Source of the DNA: Ochromonas danica
Lineage: Eukaryota; Sar; Chrysophyceae; Chromulinales; Chromulinaceae
Direction of reading: 5' to 3'
NCBI GenBank assembly: GCA_015146655.1
Contig: VKHL01000244.1
Span: 1-27,817 of the forward strand
DNA length: 27,817 nt
Shown: positions 9,255 through 18,405 of the stretch, in pieces
Position numbering within the stretch: the stretch's first letter is position 1
Layout: every line of letters begins with the position of its first letter
Notes under the pieces: model-generated
What the model was told of the DNA's origin: nothing
What the model saw: the letters and a program-made list of their open reading frames with translations, nothing else
The model's database searches: none
Program-made: the position numbers and the translations under genes

Positions 9255-11684
9255 ATGAGAGGAAATCGACAAATTAATCCTGCTTTCTTTTCCAAACAAG
9301 CTGATTTAACAGCTTTTAATAATTTACAACAAAGTAAAAATAGTCTAAAACAAAAGTATAAATCAGCACGTCAACAAGGAAGTCTTAATTTATCATCTTG
9401 TCAACCTGCTTTGACAGAGATTCCAAAAGAAGTCCTTGCTTTAGATGCTTTCTTAGAAGAAGATGAAAAGTTTTGGGAAGTAGAACCACTACGTATTGTT
9501 GATTTTTCTTTTAATCAAATTCATACTATACCTGATGAAATTCAAAATCTAACAGATTGTCATACCATTAAATTACGAAATAATGTATTAAATACAATTA
9601 ATGATCAACTTTTCCATGGTTGTCAAAATCTACGTATTTTAGATTGTGGATGTAATGAAATCCAATCTATATCAGAGAGCATTCAATATGGTAGTGAGTT
9701 AAAAGAAGTCTATCTCAATGACAATCGTTTATCTACACTACCGAATACACTTTTCACGCTAACGGGTTTACAAAAATTAGAATTACAAGATAATCAATTA
9801 ATATCGTTTGAACCTATTAGAAATGGTTCGATAAGATTCCATTTCCCTCATTTGATTGCTTTAAATCTATCAAATAATCAACTCACAGCTTTACCTTTGG
9901 ATTGGTCATCCTTGACTATGTTAGAGTCTTTGCAATGTCAACATAACCTATTAGAAAAAACACCTTCTTTTCAAGGTTTAATCAGATTGAAAGTAATTGA
10001 TCTTTCTCAAAACCGACTCACAACTTTTCCCAATTTGCCTTCCCCTAAAACAGTGTTATCCCAATGTGTATTAGCTTATAATCAGATTCGAGATATTCCA
10101 GTGGAGTTTTGCACTTCTCAATCTCATCTGACTGAACTATTGATTCATAATAATCGTCTCTCTATGTTACCAGTTGAAATGGAATGTTTATCTTCTTTGA
10201 AGATCTTGGATGTTTCAAACAATAGTCTGACAGATCTTCCTCCAGCATTGGGGTATATTAGTAGTTTACAGGTATTGCGCACAGAGGGGAATGCGATTCG
10301 TACTATTCGACAAACTTTGTTAATGGAACCAGCTCAAAAGATCAAAGCCTATTTGAGAACACGTGGTAAATCTCTATTGAATCCAGATGCTGAAAGCGTG
10401 GATCCTGTTGCAGCGCCAGCTGGTCCCTCTGCTCTTAACAAAGGGAAAGGAGTAGGAATGAGTGGAGGAAGTGATGCACTTGAGAATGTGCTGTATCGTA
10501 TTCGTAACCTTTCCGCTGGGCTAATAGATCTCTCAAGATGTCAACTTGATTCTCTTGATCGTGAGGATATCATTAATAACATACAACTTATGCTGTCAAA
10601 TGGAAATGGCTTGCATTCATTAGATCTACAAGATAATTCATTCACTCAATTGCCTGTTAATTTTCTCAATTGTTTCATGATTCGACGATGTAATCTCACC
10701 AATAACCAACTGTCCGTAGGTATTGGGATCACCGCCTTTCCTGAGCCCTTGAGTTACCTTCATGCTCTTGATGTGAGCGAAAATCAGCTTACTAGTGATC
10801 ATTTGGAAGTCGTCCTTTCCTATTGTGATCAACTGACGGAGCTAGTCGCTGCTCATAATCCATTAACCAAACTGCCAAGGAAACTAACACAATGTGCACA
10901 GTTACAAAAAGTGTGCTTTGCCTATTGCAAGCTGAAGGATATTTCCTCCTTGGATTTTAATCAACTGAGTGAACTGGAGGTGGTTGACTTATCCAATAAC
11001 CAAATCACCATTTTTTCCGATGAAAGTAATTTTATTCAATATGCTAACAAGCTTTCGGTTTTGAATTTGGAGAATAACGATATTCGTGATATTCCTGTAG
11101 CTTTGGGAAAGTTAGGACGATTACAAACACTTTTATTGGCTGGAAATCCTCAAAAGATGGTTCGTAGTTATGTCATCCAGAAAGGTAGTGCTGCTGTTAT
11201 TCAGAATCTGCGAGAAAGAGCAACCAACTATCCCACTGCTGAAGTGAGTAAAGTATCAGTGAGTAATAATGAAGGAAGTGGCAGGATGACTGAGTTTCAG
11301 GCTGTTAAAGCTCAAGCTATGGTTGATAATGCTAGTGCATCATTTGCGAGAGAGTCGGCGGGATATCGTGGAGAGAGCATTTCTGTTCCTCATAATAGAA
11401 GACAAGATCTCTCAAGTGGTACTAGAACTAGTATTCCGCGCATCCAATCATCTAATAGTAGTCAGCGTCCTGTCCCTCTGGGTGAAAGCTTGGCCAGGCG
11501 AAGAGATGGAACTGCCATGGCTGGTATATTAGCGCACAGTAACTCCCAATCACACTTACAAACTGAAAGCAATGTTCAAGCCTCGACAAGTCCTCGTGCT
11601 GCCGCGTCAGACTCAGTGACCCGTTACAAACGAACGGAAGCTCTTAGTCGTGTTAATATGAAAAGAATGACTGGAGGATTGTAA
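9255..11684 (+). CDS. LRRC40: Leucine-rich repeat protein, LRRC40-like
   Basis: Intron-free 809-aa frame from ATG 9255 to TAA. The N-terminus follows the LRRC40 pattern: a short basic helix (KQKYKSARQQG) then SLNLSSCQPALTEIPKEVL, an acidic linker with W, and a long series of repeats of the type LxxLxLxxNxLxxLP. Repeats cover about residues 75-370 and 415-635, divided by a Gly/Ala/Pro-rich linker (385-410), matching the two-block layout I know for LRRC40. Residues 640-809 form a Ser/Arg/Gln-rich, probably disordered tail that makes it longer than the animal protein (about 600 aa). Such proteins act as protein-binding scaffolds; no catalytic domain is present. The same-strand gene downstream starts about 250 bp later. 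Confidence 0.82.
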   Translation: MRGNRQINPAFFSKQADLTAFNNLQQSKNSLKQKYKSARQQGSLNLSSCQPALTEIPKEVLALDAFLEEDEKFWEVEPLRIVDFSFNQIHTIPDEIQNLTDCHTIKLRNNVLNTINDQLFHGCQNLRILDCGCNEIQSISESIQYGSELKEVYLNDNRLSTLPNTLFTLTGLQKLELQDNQLISFEPIRNGSIRFHFPHLIALNLSNNQLTALPLDWSSLTMLESLQCQHNLLEKTPSFQGLIRLKVIDLSQNRLTTFPNLPSPKTVLSQCVLAYNQIRDIPVEFCTSQSHLTELLIHNNRLSMLPVEMECLSSLKILDVSNNSLTDLPPALGYISSLQVLRTEGNAIRTIRQTLLMEPAQKIKAYLRTRGKSLLNPDAESVDPVAAPAGPSALNKGKGVGMSGGSDALENVLYRIRNLSAGLIDLSRCQLDSLDREDIINNIQLMLSNGNGLHSLDLQDNSFTQLPVNFLNCFMIRRCNLTNNQLSVGIGITAFPEPLSYLHALDVSENQLTSDHLEVVLSYCDQLTELVAAHNPLTKLPRKLTQCAQLQKVCFAYCKLKDISSLDFNQLSELEVVDLSNNQITIFSDESNFIQYANKLSVLNLENNDIRDIPVALGKLGRLQTLLLAGNPQKMVRSYVIQKGSAAVIQNLRERATNYPTAEVSKVSVSNNEGSGRMTEFQAVKAQAMVDNASASFARESAGYRGESISVPHNRRQDLSSGTRTSIPRIQSSNSSQRPVPLGESLARRRDGTAMAGILAHSNSQSHLQTESNVQASTSPRAAASDSVTRYKRTEALSRVNMKRMTGGL

Positions 11685-11936
11685 GGAAATTGGCAGAGGG
11701 TTTCGATATTAGATAATTGATTACTAGAGTCTAGTAAAACCTTTGCAACTAACTAGACATCATCAAACAATACACGGTAGGACTTCTTCACTCAACTTCT
11801 TCTATTATACCATTTAAACACTATCTCTAACCCTAAGTGCCATTCATATGGTTCAACCCTTTCCAGCATAATAGAATGAGAGCCGATGCAATAATTCCCC
11901 TTTCTCCTCTTAACTTAACGAGTTCTATTGGTTGAA
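11685..11936. other. Intergenic spacer between tandem plus-strand genes
   Basis: About 250 bp of AT-rich, CT-rich sequence that must hold the LRRC40 3' UTR and the promoter of the next gene. I see no further gene. It contains one CTAACCCTAA (11827-11836), a single telomere-like unit without a tandem array. Confidence 0.4.
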
Positions 11937-14125
11937 ATGATGGAATCCACTTCCCATTCCATGGATTACTCCCCACAACATGAACAGAAATTAAAACAAT
12001 TCCAACTTCCTGTTAGACTTCTTCTACTAAACAATCCATCCTTTCTAACAATGTCTATATTGAATTTATTTTATGATGCTATAGAAAAGCAAGATCTTCA
12101 ATTAGTTAATCATTATCTTGAAGATCTTTCTAAATATTATCATCCAAACAATCCCGAAGAAGAACAAAGAAGAATCTATCAAGAAGCATTTCTACTAACT
12201 CTTGCTTATCGAGAATCCTTCCCTCTATTAGAAATATTCCTACACCACCATCATCATCATCATCACCATCACCATCATTCTTCTTCTTCTCAAAAACTAA
12301 TTGATAATTCATTTCTTCAATTAGCACAAGATGGACAATGTCCACGTACCATTGCATTATTACAACCTTATCTTAGTCAAGAGATTTTCCTTTATGCTAA
12401 AAGATTATTTGCTACTACTAGAATCAGAAGAATGAATCAGAATGATTTCTATATGGTAGATATTATAGAAGAAGAAGCATTTAAACAAATGAAACAAACT
12501 TTTCAACATCGTTTTGGTCGTCTATCAACATCATCATCATCATTATCATCATCATCATTAGCACAACAACACAAACATAAACAACAAACATTACTATTAA
12601 CACGACGACTTATGGATCAAGCTTTTATCAATGATCTATTCTATGAAAAAGTACAATCTAATCATCGTTTTATTATACAATGTTTACTCTATCCTAATTA
12701 TGGATTAATAGAAGGATTAACATCATGGCCTAGACCAGATCAAACTGCTATTACACGAGGTGTTGCTTTTGCTCTATGTAAACATCGTTTTAACTTAGTT
12801 AACTTTCTCTTATCCTCACATGAAGGACCTGTTGAAGTGGATGGTGGTTTTCGTCTTTCTCAAGTGGCATTAGATGAACTCTTTCGTATAGCAACAAGAG
12901 AAGAAGATGACATACAAATGACATGGTTATTACAACAATATTCATTCTCAATCTCCAAAGAAGTAATTGATGATCTGTATGTCTTCTATCATAACCATCC
13001 ACGTTATGAAGGAGATAGAGGAAGGGGTAGTCCCAGGTTTATTGAGATTTTATATGAGGGAGCTACAGAAGAATGTCGAGAAGCTGTTAAGAGGAGAGAT
13101 GAACGTCGTCAAAGAGCTAATGCTGCTTTAAGACTATTACATGGGAATTATGATACTGATATTCATGCATTTTCAAGGACAACTGTTGGACAAGGTCAAT
13201 CAACACAAATGCCCATAGCGAGGGGAAGAATGCAAGAAGAAGTAGAAGAAGAAGTAGAAGAAGCAGTTGTGGAAGAGGAAGAAGATGAAGCTATGGAAAT
13301 GGAACGACCTGTTAGTAGAATGCCAACTAATCGACCATCTCTCAACTCTGCAATTCGACACTATTTACAACAAGAGGTTTTACAAGCAATAGATGTTAAT
13401 CAAGCGATAGAGATTATTTCTCAACGTCTTCATGTTCTCTTTCCACAAGAAGAAAATCGTCTTCGCGCTGAAAGACTCTTATCAGATGGACTCTCTATGG
13501 AAGCATTACAAGATCTTGCATTAGCTGTAACATTCTTACTTGCTCGTCATCCTGATAAGATTGATCTTTGGATACAAGGATTTCTTGTCGAAGCAGTACA
13601 GGTGAATAGTTGTAATCCTGGTGTAGTGGAAAGGATCGTTACAGGACTTAGAGGATTGGGCGATTCAAGATTAGATGCTATCTTTCAGGTACAGCACAAT
13701 TGAACATAACGTTATTATTGTTGTTAATGTCTAAATGTGGTTGATTTGTGTCATTTATATATGGTGTGGTTCAGCAAGTAGAAGGGCCTGCATTGGCAAG
13801 ATTCTTTCTTTCACATGCTTTGAATTTCATGTATTCTTCACCAAATGCAAGTGACTATGAAATGAAGAATGAACGTGCTCGTCGACTTGCTGAAGAGCTA
13901 TTCCGACGAGGTTTACATAGTGAGAGCTCTATGGAAGAGGTCCGATCAGCTGTGATTGTCTATGCTACAGAGCAACTGGCAGCTTATTTGGGTGGACAAA
14001 CTGAGTCCTTCCGTATCACAATCGAAAGTGTGGCTGAGGTTGTAGTCGATACCTTCGATGAATACGTTAAGCCTCATCTTATGGCTTTGGAAGCTCTACC
14101 ACAAGAAGTGAACAACCTTCACTAG
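11937..14125 (+). CDS. Unrecognised helical-repeat protein with a 12-histidine run, two exons
   Basis: Exon 1 11937-13688, intron 13689-13774 (donor CAG|GTACAG, acceptor TTCAG|CA), exon 2 13775-14125; 700 aa, stop TAG. The start is the ATGATG at 11937. I do not recognise the family. The protein is helical throughout, with blocks such as LQLAQDGQCPRTIALLQPYL and AITRGVAFALCKHRFNLVNF that look like degenerate ankyrin-type repeats. Inserts of low complexity interrupt it: 12 His (12243-12278) followed by Ser, a Ser run (12529-12560) and a Glu-rich stretch (13231-13300). The C-terminal 200 residues are cleaner helices, continuous across the splice (DAIFQ to QVEGPALARFFLSH), which supports the intron. 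No signal peptide or catalytic motif is visible. Confidence 0.7.
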
Positions 14126-14172
14126 ACTAGCTCTTCAACATCACCATCAGATTTGTTTCATTATGATCTATT

Positions 14173-14250
14173 AATGATCATATAGTCATTCTGTACTCTT
14201 CATACATGTTGACAACGATAAAGTCATTCCTTGTCAACACTCTCTTATCA
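14173..14250 (+). pseudogene. Inverted copy of a fragment of the ABHD17-like gene
   Basis: Positions 14191-14245 read, on the plus strand, almost the same as the coding strand of the hydrolase gene at 15231-15177: 53 of 55 bases match. The copy encodes VLFIHVDNDKVIPCQHSL against VLFIHADNDKVIPCQHSL in the gene. Weaker similarity with one short gap extends left to about 14173. The rest of the hydrolase gene is not seen here, so this is a gene fragment, not a second gene. It sits about 50 bases past the stop of the plus-strand gene and about 165 bases past the stop of the hydrolase gene, possibly inside both 3' UTRs. Confidence 0.85.
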
Positions 14251-14410
14251 TTTCCTGATATACAAAATTGTGGGTTCGATATGTTACAAACAGCAGTAGT
14301 AATATAAGCTTCTACCTTGAAAGCTGAACAAATCTACTCTATAGAGCAACATCAAGCTCTTCCTTCCTCTCAACACAAAAACATTAATCTGGACATTATA
14401 CATTGGTTGT

Positions 14411-15898
14411 CTAGCCAGGCACATAGTTGATAGAGGCTCGACTCTGATCTGTACTTTCGTCAGGTACTCCAGAAGTTCGTGAAGCATGAGGTAGAACCAA
14501 GGCAGGTGGGAAGGAGACCTTCTCACTGTCAGATTCTCCACATGAAGCAGTGGTCGGAGATACAGACGCTTCTGTCCGTGAATGGCGTTGTTTACGGACA
14601 TCCTCTACTCCACTAATCATTGGGTTTTGAACCTCTCGTCCTTCTCTTTTAGCAATAAGAGCATTTTGTAAACTCTTAGCTGCTTCATCTTCATTCACAA
14701 GACGATCAAAAGACTTTCGATGGAAGACTGCTTGCATTAATCCTCCATGTGACATTTGTTGTGGACGAAGTTGTTTATAATTGAAAGATGGTTCAGAAAG
14801 ATATGGTACATTATTCCATAAACAAGCTAAACAACCTTCTGCACAGAATAAACAAGGACAACAAAGCCAGCATGAGATCACCCAGGTTGTATATTTGGAT
14901 GGTTTTTCGTTATCTGCTTTAGTAAGAAACTCTTCACCAAAACCTTTATATTCAGGTGGAACTCTCATAACTCGTTGAAGAACATCTTGTGGTAAGATTA
15001 AAGTTGGTAAAGATTGTAAATCAAGTGGTAAGAGACGATGTAAGAAATTCCTTGAAGGAATGACAACATCTTGTTCATAATCGAAATAGTTATGACCTTT
15101 TACTAGACTACCTGTAGAATGTTGTATGAATAAATCAGATGGGAGACCTCTTTTAAGTCGTTGTTCATGAAGAAGTAGAGAGTGTTGACAAGGAATGACT
15201 TTATCATTGTCAGCATGTATGAAGAGTACAGGACATTGAATGACTGTAGGATCATTCATATCTCCTACAAGATAACGCCAATTTGGCCAACGATCAAACA
15301 TACAAGTTGAAATAGATCCTAATAGATCAAAAGCAGCATCTCGTATGGAAGCATAAGGTGAGTGTAAGATAACTGCTAAAGGAGGTTTTCCTTCAGCTTG
15401 TAGATGAGAAGCAAGATAACATACTGGACCTGTACCAATAGATCGACCAATTAATACAATACGATCAGAAGGTATTTTCAATTCTTGATGAACAAAGTTA
15501 TAGACAGAAATAGCAATTTGATTAACAGTGACTTCACTAGCATAACCATTACTTAGACCAAATCCTGGATATTCGACTAATAAGTAATGAGCATGTAAAG
15601 CAGATGATTCTCTAGCAGCACATATTGATACTTGTCCAATATCACAAGCATTCCCATGAAAATGAATACAAAACATTTTCGCACGATTTTGATGATTTAT
15701 GGCTAAGATAGCAGGGAATTTAGTAGGAGAAGAGAAACAAGAAACAACATTAGAATATAAGTCAGGTTGATTATTAATATAGACTATTTTCAAATAGGAA
15801 TGACCACCATAGGAATTAGATCCATAGGATGCATGAGCTAAGGCACCAGGGAAGACAATCGTATTAATACATTGATTATGAGATTTTAGACAATCCAT
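14411..15898 (-). CDS. Alpha/beta hydrolase, ABHD17-like, with Cys-rich C-terminal segment
   Basis: Intact 495-aa frame from ATG 15898. The hydrolase fold is clear: HFHGNACDIG (oxyanion strand region), VEYPGFGLSNG, nucleophile elbow GRSIGTG with S153, acid in HADND (D230 or D232), and catalytic His in KGHNYF (H269). This order and spacing match the ABHD17 group, known in animals as protein depalmitoylases at membranes. Animal members carry a Cys cluster at the N-terminus for palmitoylation; here a Cys cluster (CWLCCPCLFCAEGCLAC, 343-359) follows the hydrolase domain and could be a palmitoylation site or short membrane-binding hairpin. The last 130 residues are Ser/Glu-rich and look disordered. 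It diverges from the light-harvesting gene. The substrate is not known. Confidence 0.85.
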   Translation of the reverse strand: MDCLKSHNQCINTIVFPGALAHASYGSNSYGGHSYLKIVYINNQPDLYSNVVSCFSSPTKFPAILAINHQNRAKMFCIHFHGNACDIGQVSICAARESSALHAHYLLVEYPGFGLSNGYASEVTVNQIAISVYNFVHQELKIPSDRIVLIGRSIGTGPVCYLASHLQAEGKPPLAVILHSPYASIRDAAFDLLGSISTCMFDRWPNWRYLVGDMNDPTVIQCPVLFIHADNDKVIPCQHSLLLHEQRLKRGLPSDLFIQHSTGSLVKGHNYFDYEQDVVIPSRNFLHRLLPLDLQSLPTLILPQDVLQRVMRVPPEYKGFGEEFLTKADNEKPSKYTTWVISCWLCCPCLFCAEGCLACLWNNVPYLSEPSFNYKQLRPQQMSHGGLMQAVFHRKSFDRLVNEDEAAKSLQNALIAKREGREVQNPMISGVEDVRKQRHSRTEASVSPTTASCGESDSEKVSFPPALVLPHASRTSGVPDESTDQSRASINYVPG

Positions 15899-15938
15899 TC
15901 CCTCTACTCTACTCTTCTCTAAAGTCTATTCAAGTAAA

Positions 15939-15964
15939 AAATAATAATAATAATAATAATAATA
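15939..15964. repeat. (AAT)n microsatellite
   Basis: About eight copies of AAT just upstream of the hydrolase start, in its 5' UTR or promoter. Likely variable in length between strains. Confidence 0.9.
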
Positions 15965-16088
15965 TTCAGAAGTAGCAGGTAAGTCAGAGAAGAGGAAGAA
16001 GAAGAAGAGAGGATGAGATTGGTGTGATCCCATGGGAACGACATATGAATTATTGTGGACTCACGCAATCCCTGCTCGTAGTTTCGTG

Positions 16089-16178
16089 TGTTAGAGTTTT
16101 GGTATGTTAGTGTTTTAGTATGTTGGAATATTGGAATTATGGAAGTTTGGGATATTGGAGTTTTTGAAATGTTGGAGG
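16089..16178. repeat. Degenerate T/G-rich minisatellite
   Basis: Imperfect repeats of GTATGTTAG, TATGTTGGAATATTGGAA and TTTGGGATATTGGAG, units of about 8-20 bases. On the minus strand it translates to an irregular low-complexity peptide that I do not regard as a gene. Confidence 0.6.
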
Positions 16179-16347
16179 TGAGGGTGTGTGTGAGCGTGTG
16201 AGTGGAATTGAACGCAAAGATCCTCTGCTTGTCTCCGCTGCGTCTGTGCTTGAGCCTCAAGACCATCTCATCTCAATTAACAGTGACAGTGGAAATAGAC
16301 ACACTCACTTTATCTTTAGATCCCAATAAATAGTCTAAGAAAGAATC

Positions 16348-17188
16348 ATGCTGGCTGCTATTCTCCTTGTCTCTCTTCTCAGCTCAGTTGCTGCTTTCTC
16401 TTCCATGGCTTCAACTCGTGGTAATGCTGTTTCTCGTCTTTCCATGAACACTGAGTTCTCCAAGTCCATTCCATTCCTCAAGAAGCCAAAGAATCTTGAT
16501 GGTCTTGTTGTTAGTAATATTCTTTCTCCATGGTCTAACACAGTTCCAAATCTGATCTGCCTGGGTTGTTGCAAAAACTCTTTTTGTTTCATGCATACTG
16601 TTCTGTAGGGAAACAATGAGTTTGATCCTTTTGGCTTTGCTGAGAATTTTGATCCTCTCTGGATGGTGGAATCTGAGTTAAAGCATGGCCGTATTGCTAT
16701 GTTGGCTGTTGTAGGCTGGCTTGTCCAGGTAAGTAGTAGTTGCCTCTTATTAGAGATGACAGGGCATGTGGACTGACAATTGTGCGGTTATTGTGATATA
16801 GTCTAAGGGCTACCATCTGCCTTCTCCTGATGGATTGTATGATGTTGCCAACCCTATCGATGCCTTCTTCCATGTTGGCGTCAGCCCCATGTTCCAAATC
16901 TTTGCATTCATTGGTGCTTTGGAGTCAATCAACCACAACGGCAAGCTCTCCATGTCTGACTATCGTGAAGGTCTGACTCGCGAGCCTGGATCCTTCTCTC
17001 TCCCTATCTACGGTGCCAGCCTTCTCAACGGAAAGTCTCCTGCTCAGGTTGCTGACTTGAAGTTGAAGGAAGTGAAGAATGGTCGCTTGGCCATGATTGC
17101 TATTGGTGGTCTTGTTCATCATCAGATCATCGAAGGCAGCGATGTCTTGGGTGCTTTCCCCAACGAGGCCATCTGGAGCTTATATTAA
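16348..17188 (+). CDS. Fucoxanthin-chlorophyll a/c type light-harvesting protein, three exons
   Basis: Exons 16348-16509, 16609-16728 and 16802-17188; 222 aa, stop TAA; all splice junctions are phase 0 (donors GTTAGT, GTAAGT). The product begins with a signal peptide ([16 protein letters not shown]) followed by F17, the A-F motif that directs proteins into plastids of secondary red origin, then a short transit peptide rich in Ser and Arg. The mature protein has EFDPFGF and a first membrane helix with the chlorophyll-binding Glu and His/Arg of [17 protein letters not shown], a middle helix ([14 protein letters not shown]), and a third helix [16 protein letters not shown] ending GVLGAFPN-like ([10 protein letters not shown]). 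It binds chlorophyll and carotenoid in the thylakoid and passes energy to the photosystems. This gene is the main clue to the organism. Confidence 0.95.
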
Positions 17189-17415
17189 ATGCTCTCCCGC
17201 ACTGCTGTTAACAGACCATTCTTCACTGAAGTACGGAACAGATACGGTCTGACCACCTTCCTCCCTTTCTAATGACTGTCTCTTTCTGCTTTCGGGAGAT
17301 AGCTCTCCATCTCGTAAATAGCTCAAACCTTAACATAAAGTCCGCAGAACAATTCCTTGTTCATTATAAAGTTATTATTGAGTGTGGATGATCTACTGTA
17401 ACCATGTTTTTTTGT

Positions 17416-18148
17416 TTATTCATGTGAGTGAGACTGAGAGTGAATGGTAGACACATCAAATCCTTGCAATGTCACACCAAAGAGCTTGACAGAGAAAAGT
17501 GATGATATCTCAGCTCCATGGTTGTCCTCCACGAAGATCGTAACTATCAATACAAGGTTAGGAATAAGATAAGTGACAGATGGAGACAAGGGTAGATATT
17601 GATTGCTTACTAGAGTCAGTGCGTTGCCATTTGGGGATATTGAGGTTAAAACTGACTTGTCCACCAGTGGCGGAAGAGGCAGGAGTGAGAGTGACTACTT
17701 GGGTTGGCTGTGTATCTGATAGAGACATTCAGACAGACATGTCATCAAAAGGTAAGCAAAGCTACAGAAAGTTGTCATGACTGAGAAGAGCTTTATATGG
17801 GGAAGTTAACTAGATCCTCTCTCCTAAACAACTCTAACACAGACTGACATAACTCTAACATAACCAACACTCACCTGAAGCTCCTGGAAAATCCAAGTTA
17901 TTCTTATTAACAAAAAGTTTGACTGTATTTGGACAAGTTTCATCACATGGTACACCAAATTGAATTCTTCTTAAAGAAACAGTCTGATTGAAAGCAAGAT
18001 GAAGTAGAAGTTGTTCATCCGCATCAGACTTCAAGGTGAGTGTGTGGTCCCCAGCGAAGAGATGGTTGAACTGCTGGGGACTACTCTCATTGAGACAATA
18101 GCAGGAAGTCTTAGATAGTAAGGCAGTTAAATCAGTCTCTGTACTCAT
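17416..18148 (-). CDS. PITHD1: PITH-domain protein (PITHD1-like), three exons
   Basis: Exons 18148-17875, 17715-17611 and 17543-17416; 168 aa, stop TAA. Donors are GTGAGT and GTAAGC; acceptors CTATCAG and TTGATAG. The joined protein is a single PITH domain: CLNESSPQQFNHLF, LKSDADEQLLLHL, VSLRRIQFG, TVKLFVNKNNLDFPGAS joined to DTQPTQVV, then ITIFVEDNHGAE and a short His/Ser tail. Both junctions fall inside family motifs, which supports the splice model. PITH domains are beta-sandwiches found in thioredoxin-like TXNL1, where they bind the proteasome, and alone in PITHD1. At 168 residues it is a little shorter than animal PITHD1 (about 210). No thioredoxin domain is present upstream. It converges with the light-harvesting gene and diverges from the methyltransferase. 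Confidence 0.88.
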
Positions 18149-18405
18149 CTTCCAAAGGTTATTAATTTCTTTTCTCTCTTGTCTTGTTTACTTCTTCTCA
18201 TGAAGTGACTTGACTAGTTAGAGCTTTTCTCAACAAATCGAATTGCTTTTTAGGAATCTAGAGAATATAGGAATTTGTAGATTTGACTATTTGGAGCTTT
18301 GGACTCTCGCCTCTGTTGTGAAAGGGAGAAGAGCAGGATTTTCACAACCTTTCACAATCTTTCACAATCTTTCACAATCTTTCACAGCCAGTGTGTGAGT
18401 TGATC
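18149..18405. promoter_or_regulatory. Divergent spacer between PITH and methyltransferase genes
   Basis: 257 bp between two starts, dominated near its right end by a 10-bp tandem repeat (see next entry). Probable two-way promoter, inferred from position. Confidence 0.4.
18340..18389. repeat. Five copies of a 10-bp repeat TTTCACAATC
   Basis: Units at 18340, 18350, 18360, 18370 and 18380; the first and last differ slightly, the middle three are identical. An inverted copy GTTGTGAAA lies at 18315-18323, so the array can fold back on it. The array ends 16 bases before the methyltransferase ATG, so it lies in the 5' UTR or core promoter. Confidence 0.92.

Larger units (their letters stand above)
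15899..16347. promoter_or_regulatory. Divergent spacer upstream of the light-harvesting gene
   Basis: 449 bp between two start codons. It holds an (AAT)n run (about 15939-15964), a GAAGAAGAA-rich stretch (15988-16012), and a degenerate TTGGAATAT/TATGTTAG-type repeat (16089-16178). The last 50 bases before the ATG at 16348 are AT-rich (CCAATAAATAG). It should contain the promoter of a strongly expressed photosynthesis gene; the elements themselves I cannot assign. Confidence 0.45.

Noticed and set aside
11827-11836. Telomere-like CTAACCCTAA
   Set aside because: A single unit inside a spacer; no tandem array.
12130-12357. Minus-strand Asp-rich frame
   Set aside because: Shadow of the poly-His and Ser codons of the plus-strand gene.
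14265-14290. GGTTCGAT resembling a tRNA T-loop
   Set aside because: No pairing stems or acceptor arm around it.
15919-16266. 115-codon minus-strand frame upstream of the hydrolase
   Set aside because: Translation of (AAT)n and a T/G-rich minisatellite; low-complexity Ile, Thr and Ser runs.
17189-17272. 27-codon frame directly after the light-harvesting stop
   Set aside because: Short, unlike the family's C-terminus, and the protein already ends at a normal length; treated as 3' UTR.
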